A stretch of DNA of 64,000 bases from Flagellatimonas centrodinii. GTDB lineage: Bacteria > Pseudomonadota > Gammaproteobacteria > Nevskiales > Nevskiaceae. The notes beneath the pieces are model-generated. The model did not search any database and was not told the DNA's origin. It worked only from the letters and a program-made list of their open reading frames with translations. Shown piece by piece: positions 8,581 to 16,196 of this stretch; position 1 is the first letter of the stretch, and each line of letters opens with the position of its first letter. A program made the position numbers and the translations under genes. The stretch spans positions 1,860,001-1,924,000 of the forward strand of contig NZ_CP092104.1 in NCBI RefSeq assembly GCF_016918765.2. Reading direction: 5' to 3'.

Positions 8581-9126
8581 CCGCGGCGTACGGCGCCACT
8601 CGACTTCTTCGCCGTGCTCCTGCCGGGCAAGCGCACGCGCGCAGACAAACAGGTAGTCCGACAAGCGGTTGAGATAGCGCATCGGGTTGGGCGCCAGCGG
8701 TTCGGCGGCATGCAGGTCCCACAGCGCACGCTCGGCCCGCCGCGCCACGGCGCGTCCGAGGTGGGCGTGGGCACAGGCCGGTGTGCCACCGGGCATGATG
8801 AATTCCTTGAGCGGCGGCAGCGCCTCGTTGAGTGCCTGCAGCGACGCCTCCAGCATCGCCACCTGTTCGTCGGTCACCAGGGTATGGCCCGGCATCGCCA
8901 ACTCGCCGCCCAGGCTGAACAACTCCTGCTGGGTGCGTTGCAGCTGCTCGCGCATGGGCGTCGGTAGCGGATGGATCAGCACCAGACCGATCACGCAGTT
9001 CAGCTCGTCCACATCGCCCATCGCGTGCACCCGCAGATGCGCTTTCGACAGGCGGTCGCCAGTGGCGAGTCCGGTGGTACCGGTGTCGCCGGTACGGGTA
9101 ACGATTTTGGAAAGGCGATGACCCAT
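8572..9126 (-). CDS. PduO-type corrinoid adenosyltransferase
   Basis: The protein has 184 residues. The N-terminal ATP-binding signature TRTGDTGTTGLATGDR and the C-terminal RYLNRLSDYLFVCAR segment are diagnostic of the PduO/MMAB family. The enzyme transfers the adenosyl group of ATP to cob(I)alamin, making coenzyme B12. It lies 49 bp downstream of btuB on the same strand and so is probably under the same B12 riboswitch, linking uptake of B12 to its activation. Confidence 0.93.
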   Translation of the reverse strand: MGHRLSKIVTRTGDTGTTGLATGDRLSKAHLRVHAMGDVDELNCVIGLVLIHPLPTPMREQLQRTQQELFSLGGELAMPGHTLVTDEQVAMLEASLQALNEALPPLKEFIMPGGTPACAHAHLGRAVARRAERALWDLHAAEPLAPNPMRYLNRLSDYLFVCARALARQEHGEEVEWRRTPRST

Positions 9127-9175
9127 GAGTGTTCTCGTCGAGAGCGGGGCGGCGTTCCGGCCGCCCCGCCCGGGA

Positions 9176-10990
9176 TTACGGCTGCCAGTCGTACCGCAGT
9201 GTCACATATCCGCTGGCGGCGGCGGTGCGGTAGTCGTCGATCAGCTCATAGCGCCTGTCCAGCAGGTTCTCGCCGCGAACGGCCAGCCGAAGACTTGGCG
9301 AAAGCTGCCAGGTGACGTCCGCATTGAGCAGTCCGTAGCCCCCCAGGATGGCCTGGTTGCTGTCCTCGCGGCGTCCCTGCGCAAACACGTCCAGGCCGAC
9401 GGCAACGGTGTTGAAGCGACGCTGGGCTGACGCACTGAGCGACTTGTGCGATCGGCGCACCAGCTTGCCGCCGGTTACCTCATTCTGTGGGTCTTGCAGG
9501 GATCCCGACAGGTCGAATCGCCAACGGGCATCGTCATACTGCCAGCGGATCTCCGTGCCATGGATGCGTGCGGTCGCGTTGTACGGGTTGAAGCTGACCG
9601 GGTCGAACAGGATGAAATCGCGGATTCGCAGATCGAACAGCGCGACCGTGACCGCCTGGTGGTCACCGATCTGCTGGCGCAGATTCAGCTCTGCGCTCTT
9701 CGATTGCTCGGGCTGCAGGTCAGGGTTGCCGAAGCTGCCGAACAAGTCCGTAAGGTCCGGTTCCTTGAAGCCAGTGCCATACAAAGCTGCGATGCGGGTC
9801 GACGGGGTGAGGTGATAGCCGAGTTCGAGGCTGCCGGTGGTGACATCGCCGAATTGCTGGTGATCGGTATAGCGTGCCGACACCAGCGCATCGACCGCGC
9901 CCCAGCGATCGCTCGCCTGGAGGAATCCCGCCTTCCGACGGGTCTTCTCCTGCGTCAGACTGTCGCCGAAAGCGGAGTAGCTGATCGAATCGATTGCCGA
10001 CAGATTGCTGAGAAAGCCGAGCCGGAGGTCGACACCCGCCAGCGCGCCCCACGCCTCCGCTTCGACCCCATGGCGCTCGATTTCCGAGCGGCTCAGAAGG
10101 TTCGGGCGGGCGGCGTCATCCGGCTGCAACTGGTCGAGGGTGTCGCGTGAGAACTGCCCGCTGACCTGCAGGTTCCAGTCGCCCGGTAGTGGCGTGATCC
10201 ACCGCAGCTGCCCGATCCGGGCATCGAAATCCTGGCTGCGGTCGGCGCCGAACTGCAGGAACTCGGTGGTCCCAGTGGCCCACTGGTGCTGGAACTCGAA
10301 CCGCTGGCCGGCGATGTCGGTTCCGCCGTTGAGGACCAGGGTGGTGTTTTCATGACCGGCATCACGTCCGCCGCTTCGCAGCGGTGGATAGCCGTCGATG
10401 TTCTGGACTTGAACATTGGCGTTGAAGTGGTGCGCACCACGACGGATTCCGCCACGGACGCTGGTGTCGCGGGTACCGTAGCTGCCGCCCTTGAGCGACA
10501 GGCCTCCGCTGAGGCCCTCCGGTGCCTGGCGCGTGATGATATTGACCACACCGCCGATGGCGTCAGAGCCCCAGGCGGCGGATCGCGAACCCTTCAGAAC
10601 CTCGATGCGCTCGATGGATTCCGGCGTCAGGTGCTGGACCAGCGCATTGAGGAAGGTCTCGGTGGTGTAGCGCACGCCGTCCACCATGAACAGCGTGTGA
10701 TCGGAATTGCCGCCGCGGATGAACACCGACACGGTCTGGCCAGGGCCGCCGTTGCGTGCAACATCGACGCCGGGAATGAACCGCAGGAGGTCGGCGATAT
10801 CGTTCGGCTGCAGTCGCTCGATATCGGCCCGGCTGATGACGGTGATGGAGGGCAGTACCCCCGACAACGACTGCTCGGATCGGGTCGCGGTGACCGTTAC
10901 CGGATCGAGTTCGGATGGCGTGTCCGCAGAGGCGGGAAATGACAACAGGAATGGCGCCGTAATGGCGCCCAGAAACAACAGGGTTTTCAT
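9176..10990 (-). CDS. btuB: TonB-dependent vitamin B12 receptor BtuB
   Basis: A 604-residue outer-membrane receptor. A signal peptide (TLLFLGAITAPFLLSFPASA) is followed by a TonB-box-like LDPVTVTATR, a plug domain (FIPGVDVARNGGPGQTVSVFIRGG, SDAIGGVVNIITR) and a 22-strand-type barrel ending VTLRYDWQP. Length and plug sequence match BtuB, and the upstream cobalamin riboswitch confirms the substrate. I chose the ATG giving MKTLLFLG; the Shine-Dalgarno AGGAG lies 7 nt upstream. Longer extensions read into the riboswitch. Confidence 0.95.
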   Translation of the reverse strand: MKTLLFLGAITAPFLLSFPASADTPSELDPVTVTATRSEQSLSGVLPSITVISRADIERLQPNDIADLLRFIPGVDVARNGGPGQTVSVFIRGGNSDHTLFMVDGVRYTTETFLNALVQHLTPESIERIEVLKGSRSAAWGSDAIGGVVNIITRQAPEGLSGGLSLKGGSYGTRDTSVRGGIRRGAHHFNANVQVQNIDGYPPLRSGGRDAGHENTTLVLNGGTDIAGQRFEFQHQWATGTTEFLQFGADRSQDFDARIGQLRWITPLPGDWNLQVSGQFSRDTLDQLQPDDAARPNLLSRSEIERHGVEAEAWGALAGVDLRLGFLSNLSAIDSISYSAFGDSLTQEKTRRKAGFLQASDRWGAVDALVSARYTDHQQFGDVTTGSLELGYHLTPSTRIAALYGTGFKEPDLTDLFGSFGNPDLQPEQSKSAELNLRQQIGDHQAVTVALFDLRIRDFILFDPVSFNPYNATARIHGTEIRWQYDDARWRFDLSGSLQDPQNEVTGGKLVRRSHKSLSASAQRRFNTVAVGLDVFAQGRREDSNQAILGGYGLLNADVTWQLSPSLRLAVRGENLLDRRYELIDDYRTAAASGYVTLRYDWQP

Positions 10991-10997
10991 GATTGAG

Positions 10998-11056
10998 CTC
11001 CTGGCGCGCTGCATCCCCGCAGCGGCCCAACGCAAGTGATCACGTCCGTAGACGTG
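10998..11056 (-). promoter_or_regulatory. Expression platform between B12 riboswitch and btuB
   Basis: Two perfect hairpins lie between the aptamer and the start codon. CACGTC-CGTA-GACGTG is at 11041-11056 and CGCTGC-N6-GCAGCG at 11007-11024. The second ends four bases before the btuB Shine-Dalgarno (AGGAG at 10998-11002). There is no U-tract after either hairpin. Control of translation by occluding the ribosome site therefore looks more likely than transcription attenuation, but this is inference from structure alone. Confidence 0.5.
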
Positions 11057-11061
11057 GGCCT

Positions 11062-11232
11062 GACGCAGGTCGGTCTCCGGGCTTGCGAGCAATTCCTCGA
11101 CGCCCTTCCCGGCATTCGCCAGTGGGTTCAATGGGTCGATTCTTCTCGCTTACCGTTGCGGGGGCAGCGCTGGCCTTTCACCAGCTTCCCGTTTCAGCCG
11201 AAGGGCGATGAAGCCCCTCGGACACCTGCGAC
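11062..11232 (-). promoter_or_regulatory. Cobalamin (B12) riboswitch aptamer
   Basis: Read on the minus strand, the region contains the conserved aptamer blocks in order: GGGAAGCTGGTGAAA with its paired CCAGCG, the invariant core GCCCCCGCAACGGTAA, CCACTGGCGAA...GGGAAGGGCG, and the B12 box AAGCCCGGAGACCGACCTG. The closing P1 stem is visible: CGCAGGT at the 5' end (11224-11230 on the plus strand) pairs with ACCTGCG at the 3' end (11064-11070). It lies directly upstream of btuB and should repress btuB and the adenosyltransferase gene when adenosylcobalamin is abundant. Confidence 0.95.
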
Positions 11233-11238
11233 GGCGGG

Positions 11239-11244
11239 AGTATA
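11239..11244 (-). promoter_or_regulatory. Candidate -10 element (TATACT) for the riboswitch-btuB transcript
   Basis: TATACT on the minus strand is placed so that transcription would start at about 11231-11232, exactly where the P1 stem of the B12 riboswitch begins. That agreement supports the call. No convincing -35 hexamer is visible. Confidence 0.5.
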
Positions 11245-11324
11245 CGTCAGCGGATTGGCCGAGCCGCGTCACCCGGATGGACGGGACATGGGAAAATGGC
11301 AACCCTTCTGCCGTTGAGTCGACC

Positions 11325-12104
11325 ATGTACGCTGACCATCTCGCCACTGCCCGCGCTGCCGCCGAGGCCGCCGCCGACCTCATCCGCAAGGCCTATCGGG
11401 GGAATTTCAAGGTGGAGACCAAGGCCGATGCCACGCCGGTGACCGAGGTCGACATCGCGGCCGAGCGGGTCATCCGCGAGGTGATCGGCCAGCGCTTTCC
11501 CGGGCACGCGTTCTTTGGCGAGGAACTGGGGCGAGGCGACACCGATGCCGAGTTCCTGTGGTTGATTGACCCGATCGACGGCACCAAGGCTTTTGTTCGC
11601 GGCTATCCGATGTTCTCGGTACAGATCGCGCTGATGCATCGGGGCGTGCTGGTGCTCGGCGTGTCCTGTGCGCCCTGCTGGAATGGGGGTGCCGGCGAGA
11701 CCGCCTGGGCGGTGAAGGGCGAGGGCGCCTGGCTCGATGACCACCCGATTCGGGTCAGCGATGTCGATGCGCTGCCACAGGCGACCCTGTCTCTCGGCAA
11801 TCTGGCACGGCTGGCGGCGGCTCCAGGCTGGGCGCGCCTCGGCGGCCTCATCCCGCAGCTGCATCGCATTCGCGGGTACGCAGATTTTCTGCACTACCAC
11901 CTGTTGGCGGCCGGCCGTATCGATGCGGTGGTCGAGACCAACGTCAACATTCTCGACATTGCGGCACTGACGGTGATCGTGCGTGAGGCGGGTGGCCGGT
12001 TCACCACCCTCGACGGCGGCGAGATCGGCCTCGATACCACCACCGTGCTGGCCTCCAACGGCCGGCTTCACCCCGCATTCGGAAGTCTCGCCGACGGACT
12101 CTGA
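11325..12104 (+). CDS. Inositol monophosphatase-family phosphatase, possibly histidinol-phosphatase (HisN-like)
   Basis: The protein has 259 residues. Metal-binding motifs of the IMPase superfamily are present: FGEELG, DPIDGTKAFVRGYP, and NILDIAALTVIVREAGG near the C-terminus. The family includes myo-inositol-1-phosphatase, fructose-1,6-bisphosphatase, CysQ and the HisN histidinol-phosphatase. The GYADFLHYHLLAAGRID segment resembles HisN, but substrate cannot be settled from sequence. I chose the ATG giving MYADHLATA; upstream in-frame sequence overlaps the riboswitch promoter region. A second family member (cysQ) is at 24.2 kb. Confidence 0.8.
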   Translation: MYADHLATARAAAEAAADLIRKAYRGNFKVETKADATPVTEVDIAAERVIREVIGQRFPGHAFFGEELGRGDTDAEFLWLIDPIDGTKAFVRGYPMFSVQIALMHRGVLVLGVSCAPCWNGGAGETAWAVKGEGAWLDDHPIRVSDVDALPQATLSLGNLARLAAAPGWARLGGLIPQLHRIRGYADFLHYHLLAAGRIDAVVETNVNILDIAALTVIVREAGGRFTTLDGGEIGLDTTTVLASNGRLHPAFGSLADGL

Positions 12105-12115
12105 TCCGCGCGCCC

Positions 12116-12799
12116 CTAGGGGGTGTCGGTCGCTTTCAGCGGGGCGCTGCGCAGCGAGATGATCGGCCAGCCTCGGCCTTCCGCCTCGGCCCGTAGCACC
12201 TCGTCCGGATCGACCGCGACCGCCTGGTCGGCGACTTCCAGCAGCGGCAGGTCATTCCGCGAGTCACTGTAGAAGGTGACGTGGTCGGCGGCTTCAGCCT
12301 GGGTCTGTCGCCACGCCGCCAGCCGGGTGACTTTGCCGTGCTGGAAATTGGGCGTTCCCGCAATGCGGCCGGTGAAGCGGCCATCAATCTCTTCGGGATC
12401 GGTGGCAATCAGGTGATCAACCCCCAGCCGCGCTGCGATCGGCTCAGTGATGAAGCGGTTGGTGGCGGTCATGATCAGGGTGACGGCGCCTTCGGCCCGA
12501 TGTCGGGCGATCAGCGGGTCGGCGCCCGGGCAGATGATCGGCTCGACCACCGTCTGCATGAAATCGGCTCGCCAGGCTTCGAGCTGCGCGCGCGGATGTT
12601 CCGTCAACGGCTTCAGGCTGAAGGCGGCGAATGCGTGAATGTCGAGGGTGCCTGCCTGATAGGCCTGATAAAAGCGGAGGTTTTCGGCAGCGTAGTAGGC
12701 CGGGTCGACCACCCCGAGCCGACACAGGTACTGGCCCCAGAGCAGGTCGGAATCGCCGGCCAGCAGGGTGTGGTCAAGATCGAAGATGGCAAGTCGCAT
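12116..12799 (-). CDS. HAD-superfamily IB phosphatase (SerB/CicA-like)
   Basis: The protein has 227 residues. HAD motif I is FDLDHTLLAGDSD at the N-terminus, motif II MTATNRF in the middle, and motif III/IV YSDSRNDLPLLEVAD near the C-terminus. This arrangement fits the HAD-IB family that includes phosphoserine phosphatase; the true substrate is unknown. The gene is divergent from rppH, a neighbourhood also seen in pseudomonads as far as I know. The start chosen begins right at the conserved MRLAIFDLDHT. Confidence 0.85.
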   Translation of the reverse strand: MRLAIFDLDHTLLAGDSDLLWGQYLCRLGVVDPAYYAAENLRFYQAYQAGTLDIHAFAAFSLKPLTEHPRAQLEAWRADFMQTVVEPIICPGADPLIARHRAEGAVTLIMTATNRFITEPIAARLGVDHLIATDPEEIDGRFTGRIAGTPNFQHGKVTRLAAWRQTQAEAADHVTFYSDSRNDLPLLEVADQAVAVDPDEVLRAEAEGRGWPIISLRSAPLKATDTP

Positions 12800-12869
12800 T
12801 GGAAGTTCCGGTAGCCGCAACGGCGGCGCTGTGAAAGAATCAAGGTGAATTTTGACGGATTTGTGGCCC

Positions 12870-13367
12870 GTGATTGACCGTGATGGCTTCAGACCGAATG
12901 TCGGCATCATCCTCACGGATGCGGTCGGTGACGTGCTGTGGGCCAAGCGGATCGGTCAGGATGCCTGGCAATTCCCACAGGGGGGCATTGACGGCGGAGA
13001 GTCCCCCGAACAGGCGATGTACCGCGAACTGCACGAGGAACTGGGCCTGTTGCCGGATCACGTCCGTATTATCGGCTGTACCCGTGAGTGGCTGCGCTAC
13101 CGCTTGCCGAAGCGGTTCATCCGACGTCGCCGCGGACGTACCTGCATTGGTCAGAAACAGCGCTGGTTCGCGCTGCAGCTGCTGGCCGACGATGCCGCAA
13201 TCCATTTCGATGCCGCCGGCCACCCCGAGTTTGATGGCTGGCGTTGGGTGAACTACTGGCAGCCGTTGGAGGAGGTGGTGGCCTTCAAGCGCGATGTCTA
13301 CCGCCAGGCACTGCATGAACTGGCGCCGCTGATCCTGCAGCCGGAGAAGTTCTCGAATGCGGCGTAG
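12870..13367 (+). CDS. rppH: RNA pyrophosphohydrolase RppH
   Basis: A Nudix hydrolase of about 165 residues. The Nudix box [23 protein letters not shown] runs from about residue 37. [11 protein letters not shown] at the N-terminus, [19 protein letters not shown] and [13 protein letters not shown] are all RppH hallmarks. It removes pyrophosphate from 5'-triphosphorylated mRNA and so starts 5'-end-dependent decay. The GTG chosen gives [10 protein letters not shown], matching the E. coli start MIDDDGYRPN. A TTG at 12852 with AAGGTGA just upstream is an alternative that would add six residues. Confidence 0.93.
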   Translation: MIDRDGFRPNVGIILTDAVGDVLWAKRIGQDAWQFPQGGIDGGESPEQAMYRELHEELGLLPDHVRIIGCTREWLRYRLPKRFIRRRRGRTCIGQKQRWFALQLLADDAAIHFDAAGHPEFDGWRWVNYWQPLEEVVAFKRDVYRQALHELAPLILQPEKFSNAA

Positions 13368-13935
13368 TCTGGTGGCACTGGTCGCCACGACCAGTCTGCT
13401 GTCGGCCTGTGCCTCGTTGTCCGAGGCGGAATGCCATACGGTGGACTGGCACGCACGCGGCCTGCGTGATGGACACGATGGGGTCCCATTGACCCGGGTG
13501 TATGACTACCGACAGGATTGCAACGAACACGGTATCCGGACCGATGAAACCGCGTGGCGGGCCGGGCACCAGATCGGCTTGCTGAGTTATTGCACGGCCG
13601 AGCGTGGCTATACCGAGGGTCTTGCCGGGCGGCGCTACCACAAGGTTTGCCCGCTGGACCGCGAGGCGGCATTTCTGCCGGCCTTTGAACTGGGCGCTGC
13701 GCGGTATTCGGTCGACAGCGAAATGGCGTCTGTTACCCGCAATCAGGCGCAGCTGGAAGCGACGCTGCTGGATCGCGAGACGCCGGATGACGAGCGACGC
13801 GAACTGCGCCGCCGTCTTCGCGAGCAGGACCGCTATCTAATTGCGCTGCGCCGCTACCGGGACCAGCTACTGCTGCTGGGCCCGGGTGATCCGCTGCCGC
13901 TGCGGCCGCGCGCTTACGACGTCTGGTCGGACTGA
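13357..13935 (+). CDS. DUF2799 lipoprotein
   Basis: The protein has 192 residues. The lipobox LLSAC ends the signal peptide ([14 protein letters not shown]), so it should be lipid-anchored. The mature part shows the DUF2799 pattern: [15 protein letters not shown], then a repeat-like [18 protein letters not shown] section and a charged coiled C-terminus with many Arg and Glu residues. Function is unknown. It overlaps the 3' end of rppH by 11 bp, suggesting co-transcription. The end faces the desaturase gene; a CCGCCTGC/GCAGGCGG hairpin at 13951-13973 could help termination but has no U-tract. Confidence 0.85.
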   Translation: MRRSLVALVATTSLLSACASLSEAECHTVDWHARGLRDGHDGVPLTRVYDYRQDCNEHGIRTDETAWRAGHQIGLLSYCTAERGYTEGLAGRRYHKVCPLDREAAFLPAFELGAARYSVDSEMASVTRNQAQLEATLLDRETPDDERRELRRRLREQDRYLIALRRYRDQLLLLGPGDPLPLRPRAYDVWSD

Positions 13936-13945
13936 GACGCCTGCT

Positions 13946-15094
13946 TCAGGCCGCCTGCAGATGCAGCAGGCGGACCCGCTGGTATTGCTCCTTGAGTGCC
14001 GATTCGAGTCGCTGAAGCCGCTTGCGGACCTCACTGCTTTCCCACTGGTCCGCCAGCTGCTGCTTGGCGGCGTCGAATTTTTCACCTTGCAGCTGGGTCC
14101 ACTCCGCCAGGGTCTGGGAGTAGTGCTGCCACTCGTGCTCCAGCAGCAGCTGCAGATTGGCCAAGCGGACCTTGTCGGGGCCTTCGTCCATCTTCGCCAA
14201 GCGCTCACGAGCCGCTTCGAATTGGCGCGCCAGCATCGCGCGGCGAATCACGAATTCCGGCACGCGCTTGAGGTTGCGGGCAAGGCCCAGGCGGCTACAG
14301 GCGGCGATCAGCCACTTGGTGGGGTCGTACTGCCACCAGCGGATGCCGTTGCGGTAGTCCCACTGAAACAAGTGGTGGTAGTTGTGGTAACCCTCGCCAT
14401 ACGTCACCAACGCCAACAGATCATTGTCGCGCGCCGAGTTGGCGACGGTGTACGGTCGGCGCCCCCAGTAATGCGCCAGCGAGTTGATGAAGAAGGTGAC
14501 GTGGTGGCTGATCACCAGTCGCAGCAGGCCGGCCATCAGCAGGCTGCCCCAGACATCACCGTGCCACAGCCCCAGCAGCAGTGGCAGGCCGATGTTCATC
14601 GCCAGCGCCAGCGCCAGATAGTGGCGGTGCTGGAACATCACGATGGGGTCGGCCTTGAGATCGCGGGCGTTGCTGTAGTCGATGTCGCTGCTGGGGTAGT
14701 TCTTCAGCATCCAGCCCATGTGCGAGAACCACAGGCCGCGGCGCGCCGAGTAGGGATCATGATCTTCGTCATCGACGTGGCGGTGGTGCACGCGGTGCAT
14801 CGAGGCCCAGATGAGGATGCTGTTCTGCAGGCTCATGGCGCCAAACAGCATGTAGAACACCTTCAAGACCGGGTGCGCCTCATAGGCGCGGTGTGCCCAC
14901 AGCCGGTGATAGCCCCCGGTGATCGACAGGCCAGTGGCGAACAGCAGCACCACGCACCAGATCACCTCATAGGCGTCAAAGCCGAACGTGACGGCATACC
15001 ACGGGAAGACCGTCAAAACCGGCACCGTGGTGATCAGGAACATGAAGACCGCGGGCCAGTTCCAGGGCGCTCGGTCGAAATCGGCAGTGGACAT
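13946..15094 (-). CDS. Acyl-CoA/acyl-lipid delta-9 fatty acid desaturase
   Basis: A 382-residue membrane desaturase. The three histidine boxes that bind the diiron centre are present: HRLWAHRAYEAH, HRVHHRHVDDEDHD and YHNYHHLFQWDYRNG. Four hydrophobic segments occur, and WYAVTFGFDAYEVIWCVVL leads the first pair. It would introduce a cis double bond in membrane acyl chains with O2. The C-terminal 130 residues form a charged, probably helical tail (FEAARERLAKMDEG...), longer than in minimal bacterial desaturases. A DesT-like operator candidate lies immediately upstream. Confidence 0.92.
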   Translation of the reverse strand: MSTADFDRAPWNWPAVFMFLITTVPVLTVFPWYAVTFGFDAYEVIWCVVLLFATGLSITGGYHRLWAHRAYEAHPVLKVFYMLFGAMSLQNSILIWASMHRVHHRHVDDEDHDPYSARRGLWFSHMGWMLKNYPSSDIDYSNARDLKADPIVMFQHRHYLALALAMNIGLPLLLGLWHGDVWGSLLMAGLLRLVISHHVTFFINSLAHYWGRRPYTVANSARDNDLLALVTYGEGYHNYHHLFQWDYRNGIRWWQYDPTKWLIAACSRLGLARNLKRVPEFVIRRAMLARQFEAARERLAKMDEGPDKVRLANLQLLLEHEWQHYSQTLAEWTQLQGEKFDAAKQQLADQWESSEVRKRLQRLESALKEQYQRVRLLHLQAA

Positions 15095-15097
15095 TTC

Positions 15098-15115
15098 AGT
15101 GTACGAGTGTTGACA
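15098..15115. promoter_or_regulatory. Possible DesT/FabR-like operator upstream of the desaturase
   Basis: AGTGTACGAGTGTTGACA lies 3 bp upstream of the desaturase start codon. From memory, the Pseudomonas DesT operator reads about AGTGAACGCTTGTTGACT, which would share 14 of 18 positions. The inverted symmetry here is imperfect. The match is suggestive because DesT controls desaturase genes, but no regulator gene is in this window and the remembered consensus needs verification. Confidence 0.35.
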
Positions 15116-15131
15116 AATCCATCGAAGTTTA

Positions 15132-16034
15132 TCAGGCCGATGATGTCGGTGGGTGGCGGCAGGATGACAGTGCGATTTTGGCGATCAGCGGCAATTGCCA
15201 CTGATTCTCCAGCATGAACCGGACCACCTGCGGCCAGCGGTCAGGATTGCGCGCCAGACGGCCGGCAGCCGCCGTAACCAGCGACAGCGCCGGCAACGGC
15301 GCGGTATCCGCTTGTGCGCGGTACAGGCCCGGCATTTCGCGCAGGAAATCGGTATCACCGGCTGCATCCATCAGCATCATCAGCCCCATGGCCGCATAGC
15401 GGCTGTAGACCCCTTCGCTGTGGAAGCGTCGGGCCGACGTGCGCAGCGTATCGGGCAGGGTGACCCAGCTGCCACTGCGGAATATGGCGGTCGACAGGCG
15501 GACATCCTCGAAAAACGGCAGTCCCTCGTCAAAGCCGCCGATACGGTCCAGGAAGTCGCGGTGGATCAACAGCCCCTGGTCACCGTGGATGGTGCCGGGG
15601 CGGCCGCTGTGCGATTTGGCCTCGAGAAAGCGGAACAGCCGACAATATCCGGCGGGCACGTCGTCGAAGTGCAGCGGCCAGTGACCCGCACGCTGGCGGG
15701 GGTCGTGCTGGCACATGAGATCGATGGCTCGGTGCAACTGGTCCGGACGGCTCAGGCGGCTGTCGGCGTGCAGGAACAGTCGCCAGGGGGCCCGTGCATG
15801 GGCATGCCCCAGGTTCATCTGGCGCCCCCGCCCCGGTGGAACGCAGTGGTGCACGGTCGCACCGCCAGCCGAGGCCCGCGCAACGGTCTCGTCACGCGAT
15901 CCGCCGTCGACGACGCGGATTTCCAGCTGCACGCCGGTTTGGCTGCGGAGCTCGGCGAGCAGCCGGGGCAGCGTCTCGGCTTCGTCGAGGGTGGGGATGA
16001 TCACCGCCAGGGCGGGCTGTGACAGGGTTGCCAT
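15132..16034 (-). CDS. Family 2 glycosyltransferase (TIGR04283-like)
   Basis: A 300-residue GT-A fold protein. It has the nucleotide-binding start LAVIIPTLDEAETLPRLLAE, RVVDGGSRDET, and LFLHADSRL in the DxD position. Members of this subgroup are often labelled rSAM/selenodomain-associated transferase 2; donor and acceptor are unknown. There is no strong transmembrane helix, although the C-terminal MLENQWQLPLIAKIALS is hydrophobic. It is the last gene before a divergent 158-bp gap leading to the RimK-like gene. Confidence 0.82.
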   Translation of the reverse strand: MATLSQPALAVIIPTLDEAETLPRLLAELRSQTGVQLEIRVVDGGSRDETVARASAGGATVHHCVPPGRGRQMNLGHAHARAPWRLFLHADSRLSRPDQLHRAIDLMCQHDPRQRAGHWPLHFDDVPAGYCRLFRFLEAKSHSGRPGTIHGDQGLLIHRDFLDRIGGFDEGLPFFEDVRLSTAIFRSGSWVTLPDTLRTSARRFHSEGVYSRYAAMGLMMLMDAAGDTDFLREMPGLYRAQADTAPLPALSLVTAAAGRLARNPDRWPQVVRFMLENQWQLPLIAKIALSSCRHPPTSSA

Positions 16035-16151
16035 ACCGCATCATTCCCCGCCGCAGGGGTTGCCGCAAGCCGGAGGCGGCTGAGGTGACAAACGGCCACA
16101 GGCTGCCTAGCATCCGCGCCATCTCGCCACCGTTCCGGAGTGACTGTCCCC

Positions 16152-16196
16152 ATGCCTGACGACCTGTCGTCCGCCCCCCAACGGGAACGGCCATGA
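16152..16196 (+). CDS. Possible 14-codon leader ORF coupled to the RimK-like gene
   Basis: ATG CCT GAC GAC ... CCA TGA encodes MPDDLSSAPQRERP and ends in TGA overlapping the ATG of the next gene (CCATGA). A GGAG lies 11 nt before its start, whereas the downstream gene has no good ribosome site of its own. It could be a coupling leader peptide or chance. No attenuator structure is obvious. Confidence 0.25.
   Translation: MPDDLSSAPQRERP

Noticed and set aside
9446-10942. Plus-strand frames opposite btuB
   Set aside because: BtuB signal, plug and riboswitch context settle the minus strand.
13951-13973. Terminator from the CCGCCTGC/GCAGGCGG hairpin
   Set aside because: It lies within the desaturase coding end and has no U-tract; such stems are common in GC-rich codons.
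13841-15217. 458-codon open frame opposite the desaturase
   Set aside because: Antisense; histidine boxes on the other strand decide the coding strand.
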